NCBI RefSeq assembly: GCF_016765675.1
Contig: NZ_JAESWB010000371.1
Location: 1-64,000 of the forward strand
DNA length: 64,000 bases
Source of the DNA: Neobacillus paridis
GTDB lineage: Bacteria > Bacillota > Bacilli > Bacillales > Cytobacillaceae
Direction of reading: 5' to 3'
Under the pieces are notes generated by a model that made no database searches, had not been told where the DNA came from, and saw only the letters and a list, made by a program, of their open reading frames with translations. The translations under genes were made by a program, and so were the position numbers. The stretch's first letter is position 1. Every line of letters starts with the position of its first letter. This document shows positions 1-8,160 of the stretch, one piece after another.

Positions 1-284
1 AGCATTAAAAGAGTTGGCCGGTTTTTAAAAAAGACAAATTTTCTATCAAGAGAGCACTCTAAATAAGTGAATCCGCTTTCACTTCTGTGGAGATAAAAAA
101 ACTGCCCACAAATACTTGACTCAAACATAGAACGTATAAGTGTTGTTATTTTGACATATTTTCGATATACTCATAATTGTGTGCAAAATGGGGAGAGTTG
201 AACAAAACTATTCATTTAATTACTATTCTTATAGTATTTTTTTGGGAATTTGACATTATTATGGTTAAACAAAGGGGAATCAAG
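1..284. other. Gene-free leader upstream of yutJ
   Basis: I see no convincing gene here. The stretch carries a perfect inverted repeat AAGTGAA-N6-TTCACTT at 65-84, which could be an operator, and a candidate sigma-A promoter for yutJ: TTGACA at 151-156 with a weak -10 (TAATTG, 174-179) 17 bases later. Confidence 0.5.
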
Positions 285-1352
285 ATGAAAAATCTAGTAA
301 TTCTTGGAGGCGGTTATGGGGGCATGAAGATCCTCAATGAACTTCTTCCCAATAACCTGCCGGAAGACGTCATGATTACGTTAGTTGACCGGGTTCCATA
401 TCATTGTTTAAAAACGGAATATTATGCGCTTGCAGCCGGTACGGTGTCCGACAAAGAAGTTCGGGTTGACTTTCCTGAGCATCCCCGGCTTAGAGTGAAA
501 TTTGCCGAAGTCATTGGAGTGGAGTCGCAGAACAAAAGGGTTATTTTAAAAGATGCGGAACCACTTAATTATGATGATTTAGTGATTGGCTTGGGTTGTG
601 AGGATAAGTATCATGATGTTCCCGGTGCCGAACAATTTACCTATAGTATACAAAGTATTGAAAAATCCCGCCAAACGTACTCAGCCTTAAATAATTTAGG
701 ACCAGGATCGATTGTCGGTATCGTTGGTGCTGGACTTAGCGGAGTGGAGCTTGCCAGTGAATTAACGGAGAGCCGCCGTGACCTTAACATTAAATTATTT
801 GACCGTGGTAAGCATATTCTTTCCGCCTTTCCGGATCGTTTGAGCAAGTACGTTGAAGGTTGGTTTAAAGAACACAATGTTGAAATTATCAATAACTCCA
901 ATATTACTAGAGTAGAAGAAAATACACTTTACAATAATGACAATCCGATATACTGTGATGTCATTGTCTGGACTGCTGGGATTCAAGCTAATAAAGTTGT
1001 ACAAAATATCGATACGGAAAAAGATCGTTCCGGAAGATTGGTCATCACACCACGACACCATCTGCCTACGGATGAACATATCTTCATTGTGGGGGACTGT
1101 GCCAGCCTGCCGCATGCACCGAGTGCCCAACTGGCTGAGGGGCAAGCCGTGCAAATCGTTGAGGTGTTAAGAAAGCGCTGGAATGGAGAAGAACCACCTG
1201 TTGAATTCCCGCCCATTAAACTGAAGGGGGTCCTTGGTTCGCTTGGAAAAAAACAGGGATTTGGCGTCATGGCCGACCGGGCCATAACTGGCCGTGTCGC
1301 CCGGCTGTTAAAGTCAGGGGTCTTATGGTTATACAAATTCCATAATGGATAA
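285..1352 (+). CDS. yutJ: NADH dehydrogenase-like FAD protein (YutJ family)
   Basis: Pyridine-nucleotide-disulfide oxidoreductase fold, 355 aa. The N-terminus is a dinucleotide-binding motif (GGGYGG, residues 7-12), a second Rossmann motif (GIVGAGLSG) lies mid-protein, and the C-terminal FAD-binding GDCA motif is present. There is no membrane segment, as in type II NADH dehydrogenases that sit peripherally on the membrane. I chose the ATG at 285, which follows AAAGGGGAAT; the longer frame from 177 adds a hydrophobic, non-homologous leader. In B. subtilis yutJ sits beside yuzD and yutI, as here. The electron acceptor is inferred from family, not shown. It shares a bidirectional terminator with yuzD. 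Confidence 0.85.
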   Translation: MKNLVILGGGYGGMKILNELLPNNLPEDVMITLVDRVPYHCLKTEYYALAAGTVSDKEVRVDFPEHPRLRVKFAEVIGVESQNKRVILKDAEPLNYDDLVIGLGCEDKYHDVPGAEQFTYSIQSIEKSRQTYSALNNLGPGSIVGIVGAGLSGVELASELTESRRDLNIKLFDRGKHILSAFPDRLSKYVEGWFKEHNVEIINNSNITRVEENTLYNNDNPIYCDVIVWTAGIQANKVVQNIDTEKDRSGRLVITPRHHLPTDEHIFIVGDCASLPHAPSAQLAEGQAVQIVEVLRKRWNGEEPPVEFPPIKLKGVLGSLGKKQGFGVMADRAITGRVARLLKSGVLWLYKFHNG

Positions 1353-1355
1353 TCT

Positions 1356-1392
1356 TAAAAGGCTGACCTTTTTCTAAAAGTCAGCCTTTTAA
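1356..1392. terminator. Bidirectional terminator between yutJ and yuzD
   Basis: Stem AAAAGGCTGAC (1357-1367) pairs with GTCAGCCTTTT (1380-1390), flanked by A and T tracts, so it can serve both converging genes. Confidence 0.8.
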
Positions 1393-1719
1393 TCATTTAG
1401 CTCGATATCCATATTTCTTCATTTCTGCAAAAATTGTTTTCAGCCGGGGATTTCCCTCACCGACCACCTTTTCCTTAATAAGAACCACAGGATAAAACAT
1501 ATCTTCCTCAATGACTCTCTTGGCGAACTCTGCTTTGACCGGATCATTTGGGGGCTGATAAATATCTACATAGCTGATTTTAAATGGCTGCTTGGGGAAT
1601 TTCCGGGAAATTGCTGCTTCAAGCCATTCATATGTTTCCTTGGATGACGGCAGGTTCACACAGCTTGGACATAATTGTTCAGCCCCATATAGAATAATTT
1701 CCACTTCAGTAAATTCCAT
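1393..1719 (-). CDS. yuzD: YuzD-like thioredoxin-fold protein (DUF1462)
   Basis: A 108-aa protein with a redox-type CPSC motif near residue 18, in the arrangement strand-CxxC-helix typical of thioredoxin-like folds. The start ATG at 1719 follows GGTGAGGA; the longer reading from 1734 has no better site. B. subtilis YuzD has about the same length and the same position between yutJ and yutI. Family DUF1462 has no established reaction; its constant place beside the Fe-S carrier NfuA suggests, but does not prove, a thiol or Fe-S role. It converges on yutJ. Confidence 0.8.
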   Translation of the reverse strand: MEFTEVEIILYGAEQLCPSCVNLPSSKETYEWLEAAISRKFPKQPFKISYVDIYQPPNDPVKAEFAKRVIEEDMFYPVVLIKEKVVGEGNPRLKTIFAEMKKYGYRAK

Positions 1720-1813
1720 AAAATCATTCCTCACCGTTTTCTTTTATTTTACTATATTCATAATCTAAATATAAGAAAATTACTCAATTGTACCTTTCTC
1801 CGATTTCTGATAA

Positions 1814-1842
1814 TGGATTTTTCAAGCTGGTGTCAGTATAAT
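1814..1842 (+). promoter_or_regulatory. Candidate sigma-A promoter of nfuA
   Basis: A perfect TATAAT at 1837-1842 lies 24 bases before the nfuA start codon; the -35 hexamer at the correct distance (TGGATT, 1814-1819) is weak. Confidence 0.5.
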
Positions 1843-1865
1843 ATAATGTAGGAAAGGAGTCGATT

Positions 1866-2105
1866 ATGATGTCAGAACAAGAAATGTTTGAACAAGTTTC
1901 AGAAGTATTAGATAAATTACGTCCATTTCTTCTTCGCGATGGCGGAGATTGCGAGCTAATTGATGTTGAGGATGGTATCGTGAAACTTCGCTTATTAGGT
2001 GCATGCGGATCCTGCCCAAGCTCTACAATCACACTGAAAGCAGGGATTGAAAGAGCACTCCTTGAAGAAGTTCCTGGAATTGTCGAAGTTGAACAAGTCT
2101 TTTAA
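1866..2105 (+). CDS. nfuA: NifU-like Fe-S cluster carrier NfuA/YutI
   Basis: A 79-aa stand-alone NifU C-terminal domain. It has the family signature [14 protein letters not shown] and the cluster-ligating CGSC (residues about 46-49) in the context GACGSCPSS. Such proteins carry a [4Fe-4S] cluster between two subunits and deliver it to apo-enzymes. AAAGGAG precedes two adjacent ATG codons (1866 and 1869), so the true start may be one codon later. It is divergent from yuzD and converges on yutH across a strong terminator. Likely clients in this window include LipA, which needs two [4Fe-4S] clusters (inference). Confidence 0.92.
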   Translation: MMSEQEMFEQVSEVLDKLRPFLLRDGGDCELIDVEDGIVKLRLLGACGSCPSSTITLKAGIERALLEEVPGIVEVEQVF

Positions 2106-2114
2106 TATGATGGT

Positions 2115-2152
2115 AAAAGCGATTGCGGCTAACAGCGGCAATCGCTTTTTTT
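2115..2152 (+). terminator. Terminator after nfuA
   Basis: Stem AAAAGCGATTGC (2115-2126) and GCAATCGCTTTT (2138-2149), followed by a T run. Confidence 0.85.
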
Positions 2153-2181
2153 CATCCAGTGTTTCGTTTCCGAAAATGTCG

Positions 2182-3192
2182 TTATTGATACAACCACTCC
2201 AACAAAGGGAGATTCATTCTGTTAAGCGGAGCCCCGCTGATTTGATAAAAGCCTGCCAAAAAACGTTCGTTCTCCGCTGATTGTTTAATAATTTTGCTGA
2301 GCCACTCTTCCAATGACCTTTTTTCCTGCTCTGACTGAGATAAATAATAGCTTTCAACACAGTCAAAATAATGGAGCGGGAAAATCAGCCGTGCAAACAA
2401 CAACCGCCATGAGAACGAAGATAGTGGGGCAATGCTTTGATATTCAGCAAAAAATTGCTTTACGTCAACATCATAGGTTTGGTTATTACGGAAATATCGC
2501 TCCCTTGTCCATTCGGCCAAATCACGGCTGCGATGATCGAATACCCAGTCAAACGGGTTTTTGATAAGATCGCTTCCCCCCCACGTTTTTGCGGTAAAAC
2601 GTTCATGACACACGGTACCGCTGTCAGTTGGCTGCGGCTCGTCATCAAGCTCTGTATCGACCAAATATTGAATGGCATTCTCGGTCAAGCCCATATAATA
2701 AGGAAACGATTCAATAAACATCCGTTCAAATTCGTCCTCAGGAGTTTGAAACAGCAAGCCATTCCAAACTTTTTCCATCTGTTCAAGCCGTTTTTCCCAT
2801 AGTACTTTCCACTGACCGATCCTCGAGGTCCGTTCTATTTGAAATGGCACCCTTCTGCCGCGTTCGTGGAATTTGGCCAGCCTCCTCCCTAATTTTGTGT
2901 GCCGTTTTTGGCGGTCAACTTCTCTTATTGCCAGTACACAATATTTTTGCTGCTCCCAATTAGTGAGATAGCTCCTGTCTTTTGATTGCATAATGATCGG
3001 GACCTGTTTGTCGCCATACGACCTTAAATGCTGTGAGATTCCGCTTAATTCGATGACATCGGCTTCTTCTCGATTGTTGGGATTGGTGATGATGTAGATC
3101 CAGCCATTTCCTCTTACGGCATCATAGGTTTTCATTTTGAGTTGTTCTTTAGCCGTAATCCCATAATGAGTTTCTAACAGTGTGGGTAACAT
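2182..3192 (-). CDS. yutH: Spore coat-associated protein YutH (CotS/kinase-fold family)
   Basis: A 336-aa protein resembling B. subtilis YutH, a member of the CotS group of spore-coat proteins with a degenerate aminoglycoside-phosphotransferase fold. The start ATG at 3192 follows AGAGGTGG; the upstream in-frame start at 3228 lies beyond that site. No intact kinase HxD...D pair is obvious, so a structural role in the spore coat is more likely than catalysis (inference). In B. subtilis, yuxL and the hom-thrC-thrB genes lie between yutI and yutH; they are absent here. Confidence 0.8.
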   Translation of the reverse strand: MLPTLLETHYGITAKEQLKMKTYDAVRGNGWIYIITNPNNREEADVIELSGISQHLRSYGDKQVPIIMQSKDRSYLTNWEQQKYCVLAIREVDRQKRHTKLGRRLAKFHERGRRVPFQIERTSRIGQWKVLWEKRLEQMEKVWNGLLFQTPEDEFERMFIESFPYYMGLTENAIQYLVDTELDDEPQPTDSGTVCHERFTAKTWGGSDLIKNPFDWVFDHRSRDLAEWTRERYFRNNQTYDVDVKQFFAEYQSIAPLSSFSWRLLFARLIFPLHYFDCVESYYLSQSEQEKRSLEEWLSKIIKQSAENERFLAGFYQISGAPLNRMNLPLLEWLYQ

Positions 3193-3300
3193 TGTGTTCC
3201 ACCTCTTCTTTTTTCCCTCTAAACTCATGTATATGTAGCAACACCGAAAAACTTGTTGACCTCCTTATTTTAAAAAATAGCGGTTAGCAATGTATTTTAG

Positions 3301-3330
3301 TTGATTGTTTTTCCTCATTTTGCATATGAT
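3301..3330 (+). promoter_or_regulatory. Candidate sigma-A promoter of yutG
   Basis: TTGATT at 3301-3306 and TATGAT at 3325-3330 with an 18-base spacer, about 50 bases upstream of the yutG start. Confidence 0.5.
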
Positions 3331-3378
3331 AAATTAATGGGAGATTAGCCAAATTATACAGAAAAGGTGATAGTAGGA

Positions 3379-3885
3379 ATGGCAGATAATAAAAAAGTTG
3401 ACCTGACTGAAGAAACTGCACGCAGATGGTTGAAAGAAAGGGGTGTCCAAATTAAGGATATTGCCGAACTGGTCTATTATTTACAGAAAAAATATCATGA
3501 GAATTTAAAAATGGAAGATTGTATTGAGAATGTCGAACGTGTGCTCACAAAACGTGAGGTCCAAAACGCCATTATAACCGGGATTCAACTAGACATGTTG
3601 GCAGAAAAAGGGATGCTGGAAGAACCGCTGCAAACCATTATTGAAACGGATGAAAGCTTGTACGGGGTAGACGAAATTCTGGCCTTTTCAATTGTTAATG
3701 TTTATGGTTCAATTGGCTTTACTAACTATGGCTATATTGATAAACAAAAGCCAGGGATATTGGCTCACTTAAATGATAAATCAACCGGAGAGGTTCATAC
3801 CTTTTTAGATGATATTGTCGGGGCTATTGCCGCTGCTGCCTCAAGCAGATTGGCACACAGAGCAGCGGGGATTGACAAAGATTAA
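3379..3885 (+). CDS. yutG: YutG, phosphatidylglycerophosphatase A-related protein
   Basis: A 168-aa soluble alpha-helical protein matching the YutG/PgpA-related family. Conserved-looking blocks are ETARRWLKERGV at the N-terminus and a C-terminal DDIVGAIAAAASSRLAHR segment. It has no membrane segments, unlike classical PgpA, so phosphatidylglycerophosphate phosphatase activity should not be assumed. The ATG at 3379 follows AAAAGGTGATAG; the GTG at 3367 lies inside that site. It converges on yutF over a bidirectional terminator. Confidence 0.8.
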   Translation: MADNKKVDLTEETARRWLKERGVQIKDIAELVYYLQKKYHENLKMEDCIENVERVLTKREVQNAIITGIQLDMLAEKGMLEEPLQTIIETDESLYGVDEILAFSIVNVYGSIGFTNYGYIDKQKPGILAHLNDKSTGEVHTFLDDIVGAIAAAASSRLAHRAAGIDKD

Positions 3886-3925
3886 AAAAACAGGATGGGT
3901 GTGCTCACCCTATCCTGTTTTTTTA
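3884..3925. terminator. Bidirectional terminator between yutG and yutF
   Basis: Long hairpin: AAAACAGGATGGGT pairs with ACCCTATCCTGTTTT (3887-3920 overall), with A and T tracts on both sides. Confidence 0.85.
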
Positions 3926-4687
3926 AAATTCCCATTCTTCTAAGGAATCAATCGCATATGTCGGCTTTTTCTCGTATCCCGCCAACAGTTCTTTTGTTGT
4001 CACTCCGGTATGAACCAATAAGGTATCCATTCCGGCATTCATCCCCGCCAAAATATCGGTATCATAATAATCACCGACCATCAGCGTCTCTTCCTTCGGT
4101 GTCCCCAGCACCTTTAAAGCCTGTTCCATAATAATCGATTCCGGTTTGCCAATAAAAATCGGTTTGGTTTGGGTGGAAACGGCAACGACGGATGTCAATG
4201 AACCATTTCCCGGCAGCAATCCTCTTTCAGTTGGAATGGCAATATCCGCGTTCGTCGAAATGAAAGTGGCCCCATTCCTCACCGCTAAACAAGCAACCGC
4301 CAATTTTTCATAGCTAATCGCGCGGTCGATGCCCATTACGACAAAGTCAGCATGCTCTCCGCCAGGGTGAAATCCTTTTTCAGCAATCGCGGTGTTAATT
4401 CCTTCTTCACCAATGACATAGACGGAGGCATCTTTTTTACACTCATATATGTAATTAGCAGTGGCTTGACTGGTGGTAAACACGAGCTCCGGTGCTGCAG
4501 GAATATCAAAACCAATAAGTTTTTCGGCAACCTGTGCCGGTGTTCTTGAAGAATTATTGGTAACAAACAAATAAGGAATCCCTTTTTGCTTCAACCCCTT
4601 CACAAAGTCAGAAGCAGCTTCAATTCGCTCCGACCCGCGATACATTGTTCCATCTAAATCAATGAGGTATCCTTTATACTTTTTCAC
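3923..4687 (-). CDS. yutF: HAD-superfamily sugar/nitrophenyl phosphatase YutF
   Basis: A 254-aa NagD-type HAD phosphatase. HAD motif I is DLDGTMYRG (nucleophile D and acid/base D), motif II is the NNSSRTP stretch, and motif IV is VGDYYDTDILAG. The cap type places it with NagD/AraL enzymes acting on small phosphorylated compounds; the natural substrate is unknown. I chose the GTG at 4687, giving a protein that begins VKKYKGYLIDLDGT, as in B. subtilis YutF (about 256 aa). The longer reading to 4759 adds an unrelated segment. yutE lies upstream in the same direction. Confidence 0.88.
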   Translation of the reverse strand: MKKYKGYLIDLDGTMYRGSERIEAASDFVKGLKQKGIPYLFVTNNSSRTPAQVAEKLIGFDIPAAPELVFTTSQATANYIYECKKDASVYVIGEEGINTAIAEKGFHPGGEHADFVVMGIDRAISYEKLAVACLAVRNGATFISTNADIAIPTERGLLPGNGSLTSVVAVSTQTKPIFIGKPESIIMEQALKVLGTPKEETLMVGDYYDTDILAGMNAGMDTLLVHTGVTTKELLAGYEKKPTYAIDSLEEWEF

Positions 4688-4787
4688 TACATTCACTCCA
4701 GTATGTCTAAATGCTCTTGATAGGCAGTATGAGCAAAGCTCGGGTAGAAATATTTCCATAGCCTTAATGTCATCTGCGGCACAACAG

Positions 4788-5225
4788 TTAGTTTCTAAAG
4801 GCAGAAACCGGCCCTAATTCGTTCTTTAAATAGTCACGAACATTTTCCGCAAAAATCGATAAGGCCGGTAAATGTTGGCTGAATTGCTCAAGAAGTTGTT
4901 GATGGTCAATATCCGTATAAGATTGAACAAGCGGCTTGCGAAAACTAATCAGAACCTTTAACGCCTCCCCGGTTTCCTGGGAAATCACCTTTTCATCCAT
5001 CAGAATGTCAATAATATCCTCATAGCTTCCCGGATCACGCATAATAAATCCGTCAATCATTGTATTCCCGACATCCAATACGGATTCCAGACACATTTGC
5101 GTAATTCGTTCTAATGCGGCTTTTTCTAAAGGCGTTTTCCACTCCTTCTTGCTTACAAAAAGACGAATTTGCGCTTCTAAGTAGACTAATGTGGTTTCTA
5201 TTTTTTCCCGATCAACAAAATACAT
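4788..5225 (-). CDS. yutE: HepT-like DUF86 protein YutE
   Basis: A 145-aa all-helical protein of the DUF86/HepT-like family. The helix around residues 45-65 (ESVLDVGNTMIDGF) is the typical family block. Some DUF86 members are HepT toxins paired with MNT nucleotidyltransferase antitoxins, but no MNT gene lies next to this one. It is the conserved stand-alone yutE found beside yutF and yutD in Bacillus, so I do not call it a toxin. The start ATG at 5225 follows AAGGAAG. Confidence 0.82.
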   Translation of the reverse strand: MYFVDREKIETTLVYLEAQIRLFVSKKEWKTPLEKAALERITQMCLESVLDVGNTMIDGFIMRDPGSYEDIIDILMDEKVISQETGEALKVLISFRKPLVQSYTDIDHQQLLEQFSQHLPALSIFAENVRDYLKNELGPVSAFRN

Positions 5226-5388
5226 TTATTCCACTTCCTTATGATTTCTAACCAATTTCCAGCTATATTGTAACATATTTTCCTGAATATATTTTTGTCT
5301 GACTTTACAATCTTATAAATTCCCCTTCACCTGGTTTATTTGTTACTATTAAGGAGATGTGAAATATGGAAAAAGGAGACTATCGTTT

Positions 5389-5655
5389 ATGACTGAACGC
5401 TTTTTTCTCTATGATGATAAAGAGGAAACGACAACAAGATTTGTCAGTTTTGTTGGTGAACACCAACGGTTTGATTTAGCCATTATCCAAACAGGCCGTC
5501 ATTATGGAAAACAGCTGGTTCTCGATATGCAGGGAAACCGCTTTGCCATCATTGGGCAGGATGATTTACAGGAGGAAGGCTATTTGGAATTTGCCTTTCA
5601 AATAAATGAAGAGGTTGCGGAGGAGCTCAGGTCTTTCCTGATAGAAGTGATCTAA
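5389..5655 (+). CDS. DUF3055 family protein
   Basis: An 88-aa acidic soluble protein matching my memory of the DUF3055 family of Bacillales, with blocks RFFLYDD, RFVSFVGEHQRFDLAI and GKQLVLDMQ. The ATG at 5389 follows AAAAAGGAG; the earlier ATG at 5359 would read through that ribosome site. Function is unknown. It lies divergent from yutE. Confidence 0.75.
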   Translation: MTERFFLYDDKEETTTRFVSFVGEHQRFDLAIIQTGRHYGKQLVLDMQGNRFAIIGQDDLQEEGYLEFAFQINEEVAEELRSFLIEVI

Positions 5656-5714
5656 ATAAGTATCCACATGTTTTTCACATCCCTTGCCATACTAAGGGAA
5701 AAGGAGTGAAACAC

Positions 5715-6008
5715 ATGGCTGATAAAGAAAAACAATACGTTGACTTTTCCAATGTCGAGAAACAACGGAATTACCTAGCGGCCGAAGAATTTCCGGATGG
5801 TCCGTTTGGGTCCCCGATTCGCCAAGATGAGCCTGTTCAGTTGAAGAGTACCTCTTGGAAGGATGGTCAGCGCCGCTACAGTGCCTTCAATTACGAAAAT
5901 AAATCACTGCATCAAGATTTGCCGCGGCAAATGGCTGGTTCCCATCCAACCCATGATGACCCCAACGGCGAAGAACAGCCGCCTTACAATGATTCTATTC
6001 ACCGCTAA
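5715..6008 (+). CDS. Small hydrophilic Bacillus protein of unknown function
   Basis: A 97-aa very hydrophilic protein rich in N, Q, D, P and R with no membrane segment or known motif. It looks intrinsically disordered. Similar short proteins are usually annotated 'cytosolic protein' in this neighbourhood of Bacillaceae (recollection). AAAAGGAG precedes the ATG at 5715; a GTG at 5706 is too close to it. A terminator follows directly. A spore role is possible but nothing in the sequence shows it. Confidence 0.65.
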   Translation: MADKEKQYVDFSNVEKQRNYLAAEEFPDGPFGSPIRQDEPVQLKSTSWKDGQRRYSAFNYENKSLHQDLPRQMAGSHPTHDDPNGEEQPPYNDSIHR

Positions 6009-6043
6009 AAAACTCGCCCTTGATAAGCGAGTTTTATTTTTTT
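6006..6043. terminator. Terminator between the 97-aa protein gene and yutD
   Basis: AAAACTCGC (6009-6017) pairs with GCGAGTTTT (6027-6035); A and T tracts on both sides suit the two converging genes. Confidence 0.75.
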
Positions 6044-6312
6044 ACCTTTTTTAACACAAAATAAGCACAGCCAAAATTACAATACTCAAAAAGATATTCA
6101 CTGAGTGTACTGATTTTTGTATCAAAGGTCGCCTTTTGATTTTGGTCATCGAAGAAACCTTTTAACCGCAGTTGGCCATAACCCCAATCACCCACAATGT
6201 AATCATATCTCGATAAAATATCACTGAATCTGGCTTTAAAGGCCTCTTCATTAAAAGCGTTGCGATATTCTTGGATGACTTCATATGTAGTGTTATTAAT
6301 AATCGTCACCAT
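6034..6312 (-). CDS. yutD: YutD, DUF1027 family protein
   Basis: A 92-aa protein with the strongly conserved family block YIVGDWGYGQLRLKGFF and a cysteine-containing C-terminus (YCNFGCAYFVLKK). Function is unknown; the family is near-universal in Bacilli. I chose ATG 6312 after GAGGTGAAAGAC; the GTG at 6321 overlaps the ribosome site. Confidence 0.85.
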   Translation of the reverse strand: MVTIINNTTYEVIQEYRNAFNEEAFKARFSDILSRYDYIVGDWGYGQLRLKGFFDDQNQKATFDTKISTLSEYLFEYCNFGCAYFVLKKVKK

Positions 6313-6428
6313 GTCTTTCACCTCTAACTCGGCACCTCTAGTCTACTTCTCATTATAACCGATAAACCATCAATTACTAAGAAAAAAAATATTCGCTTTG
6401 GCAATTCTAATGAAAGGAGGTGTTTCAT

Positions 6429-7001
6429 TTGAAAAAGTTGGCCATCACCGCTGGCTTATGCGCCGCAATCGCTTTAACCGGCTGTTCTAAGGATATCGGG
6501 AACCGTGATGTTTATGAGGAATCCAGTAATACCATCAATGTCAATAATAAGCGCCATGAGCTATACCGGGAAGGTGGCGGGCAGAGTATCCGGAATGTCA
6601 GCAATGACTTTGGCTATGTTCGTCATCAAAAGAGCCCGGTGATGAACGATCATACGGCAAACGAGACCCGGATAGCGCTTGACCGTGAACAGTTAGCCCA
6701 TATTATTAGTAAATATAGTGTCAACCTCCCAAATGTCCATGATGCGGCAGCACTTGTTACCGATCAAGAGGTCTTGGTTGCCTATACCACCGATTCAAAA
6801 AATCGTAACTTAACTGCTGATCAAGTGAAGCGAACCGCCATGTCGGTCGTCCCGAGATACTTTCGGGTTTATGTCACGGACGATAAAACCCTAATGCAGG
6901 ATGTCGAGAATCTGGCAAGTCTGGATTCGACAAGCCGCCATGCCCGCTCACAAGTCAATTATCTGATTAATAAAATGAAAAAATCTCCACAAAGAAAATA
7001 G
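6429..7001 (+). CDS. yutC: YhcN/YlaJ-family sporulation lipoprotein (YutC-like)
   Basis: A 190-aa predicted lipoprotein. The signal peptide MKKLAITAGLCAAIALTGC has an LTGC lipobox with Cys near residue 19. The mature part has the YhcN/YlaJ pattern seen in spore-membrane lipoproteins, including an RVYVTDD strand and a basic C-terminus. GAAAGGAGGTG precedes a TTG at 6429, which gives a clean signal peptide; the GTG at 6420 overlaps the ribosome site. A role at the spore inner membrane or in germination is inferred from family. Confidence 0.8.
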   Translation: MKKLAITAGLCAAIALTGCSKDIGNRDVYEESSNTINVNNKRHELYREGGGQSIRNVSNDFGYVRHQKSPVMNDHTANETRIALDREQLAHIISKYSVNLPNVHDAAALVTDQEVLVAYTTDSKNRNLTADQVKRTAMSVVPRYFRVYVTDDKTLMQDVENLASLDSTSRHARSQVNYLINKMKKSPQRK

Positions 7002-7045
7002 AAAAGTTGAGTTCAGGCCCATATGTGGATCTGAACTCTCTTTGC
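7001..7045. terminator. Bidirectional terminator between yutC and lipA
   Basis: GAGTTCAG (7009-7016) pairs with CTGAACTC (7031-7038). Confidence 0.7.
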
Positions 7046-7963
7046 TTAAGCCTCTTGTGCCTTTTGTTCGCCAAGCAGCTGCTTTTGTCTGGCGGCGGCA
7101 TTTACCTGTTCGTCTGCATGGTAGGACGAGCGCACGAGCGGACCGGCCTCGCAATGGTTAAAGCCCTTCTTCATAGCCATTTTCCGTAACTCTTCAAATT
7201 CTTCCGGGCTGTAGTATTTTTCAACCCGAAGGTGAGCTTTTGTTGGCTGTAAATATTGTCCAATTGTCATAATGTCTACATTATTTTTCCGAAGATCATC
7301 GATTACTTGGATAATTTCTTCTTTTGTTTCCCCTAGTCCAACCATTAGGCTAGACTTAGTGGGGATGGTTGGCTCCATTTCTTTTGCCCGGCGAAGGAAT
7401 TCCAGCGAGCGGTCATATTGGGCCCGGGCCCTGACTCTCGGAGTCAAGCGTCTGACTGTTTCAATATTATGATTCAAGATGTCTGGCTTGGCCTCCATTA
7501 AAATCCTTAAGTTTTCTTCCTTGCCGCCCATGTCAGACGGAAGCACTTCAATGGTGGTAAACGGATTTTTTCGGCGGATCGCCCGCACCGTCTCGGCAAA
7601 AACAGCGGCACCGCCATCCGTTAGATCATCGCGGGCCACCGCTGTGACGACGACATGTTTAAGATTCATGAATTGGACAGAATCAGCAACTCTTTCCGGT
7701 TCGGCCCAATCCAATTCCGTTGGCATGCCTGTTTTCACCGCACAGAAGCGACAGGCTCGGGTGCACGTATCCCCCAGAATCATGAATGTTGCCGTTCGGC
7801 GTGCCCCCCAGCATTCATGAATATTGGGACAGCGGGCTTCCTCACAGACAGTATGTAAATTTTTTTCACGCATTAGCTTTTTTAAACCTGTATAGGAATC
7901 GTTGGTATTTAGCTTTATTTTTAACCAGTCCGGCTTTCTTAAAAGTTCATCCCTTTTGCTCAT
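7046..7963 (-). CDS. lipA: Lipoyl synthase LipA
   Basis: Radical-SAM enzyme, 305 aa, that inserts two sulfurs into octanoyl groups on lipoyl domains. It has both cluster motifs: the auxiliary cluster cysteines [12 protein letters not shown] (about residues 40-51) and the radical-SAM CxxxCxxC as CTRACRFC (about 67-74). The auxiliary cluster is sacrificed as the sulfur source and must be rebuilt, which ties the gene functionally to nfuA and suf in this window. In B. subtilis (yutB/lipA) octanoyl-GcvH is the substrate; gcvH is at 31.5 kb. AAGGGGGA precedes the ATG. It is divergent from lytH. Confidence 0.96.
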   Translation of the reverse strand: MSKRDELLRKPDWLKIKLNTNDSYTGLKKLMREKNLHTVCEEARCPNIHECWGARRTATFMILGDTCTRACRFCAVKTGMPTELDWAEPERVADSVQFMNLKHVVVTAVARDDLTDGGAAVFAETVRAIRRKNPFTTIEVLPSDMGGKEENLRILMEAKPDILNHNIETVRRLTPRVRARAQYDRSLEFLRRAKEMEPTIPTKSSLMVGLGETKEEIIQVIDDLRKNNVDIMTIGQYLQPTKAHLRVEKYYSPEEFEELRKMAMKKGFNHCEAGPLVRSSYHADEQVNAAARQKQLLGEQKAQEA

Positions 7964-8119
7964 TTTCGTCCCCCTTGTTTAAAATCATTCTTCTCTGCCA
8001 CTTTACCATACTCTCAGCTAGAAGGACAAGATAACTGGGTTTGGACAAATAAACATTTTCTTACAAAAATCAACCTAGAGACTTACCATTTATTAGCGAT
8101 AATGAAATCTCTTATTATT

Positions 8120-8128
8120 CATAAACTA
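8120..8128 (+). promoter_or_regulatory. Possible sigma-K -10 element upstream of lytH
   Basis: CATAAACTA matches the sigma-K -10 pattern CATANNNTA and lies about 30 bases before the start. B. subtilis lytH is sigma-K dependent. No clear -35 was seen. Confidence 0.35.
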
Positions 8129-8160
8129 AACTTGTACTTTTAATCGGAAGGAGGATTCCT

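Noticed and set aside
795-1336. Antisense frames of 119 and 117 codons within yutJ
   Set aside because: They overlap a well-supported gene and have no start signals.
4788-5225. YutE as a HepT-type toxin
   Set aside because: No MNT antitoxin gene is adjacent, and the gene is a conserved stand-alone member in Bacillus.
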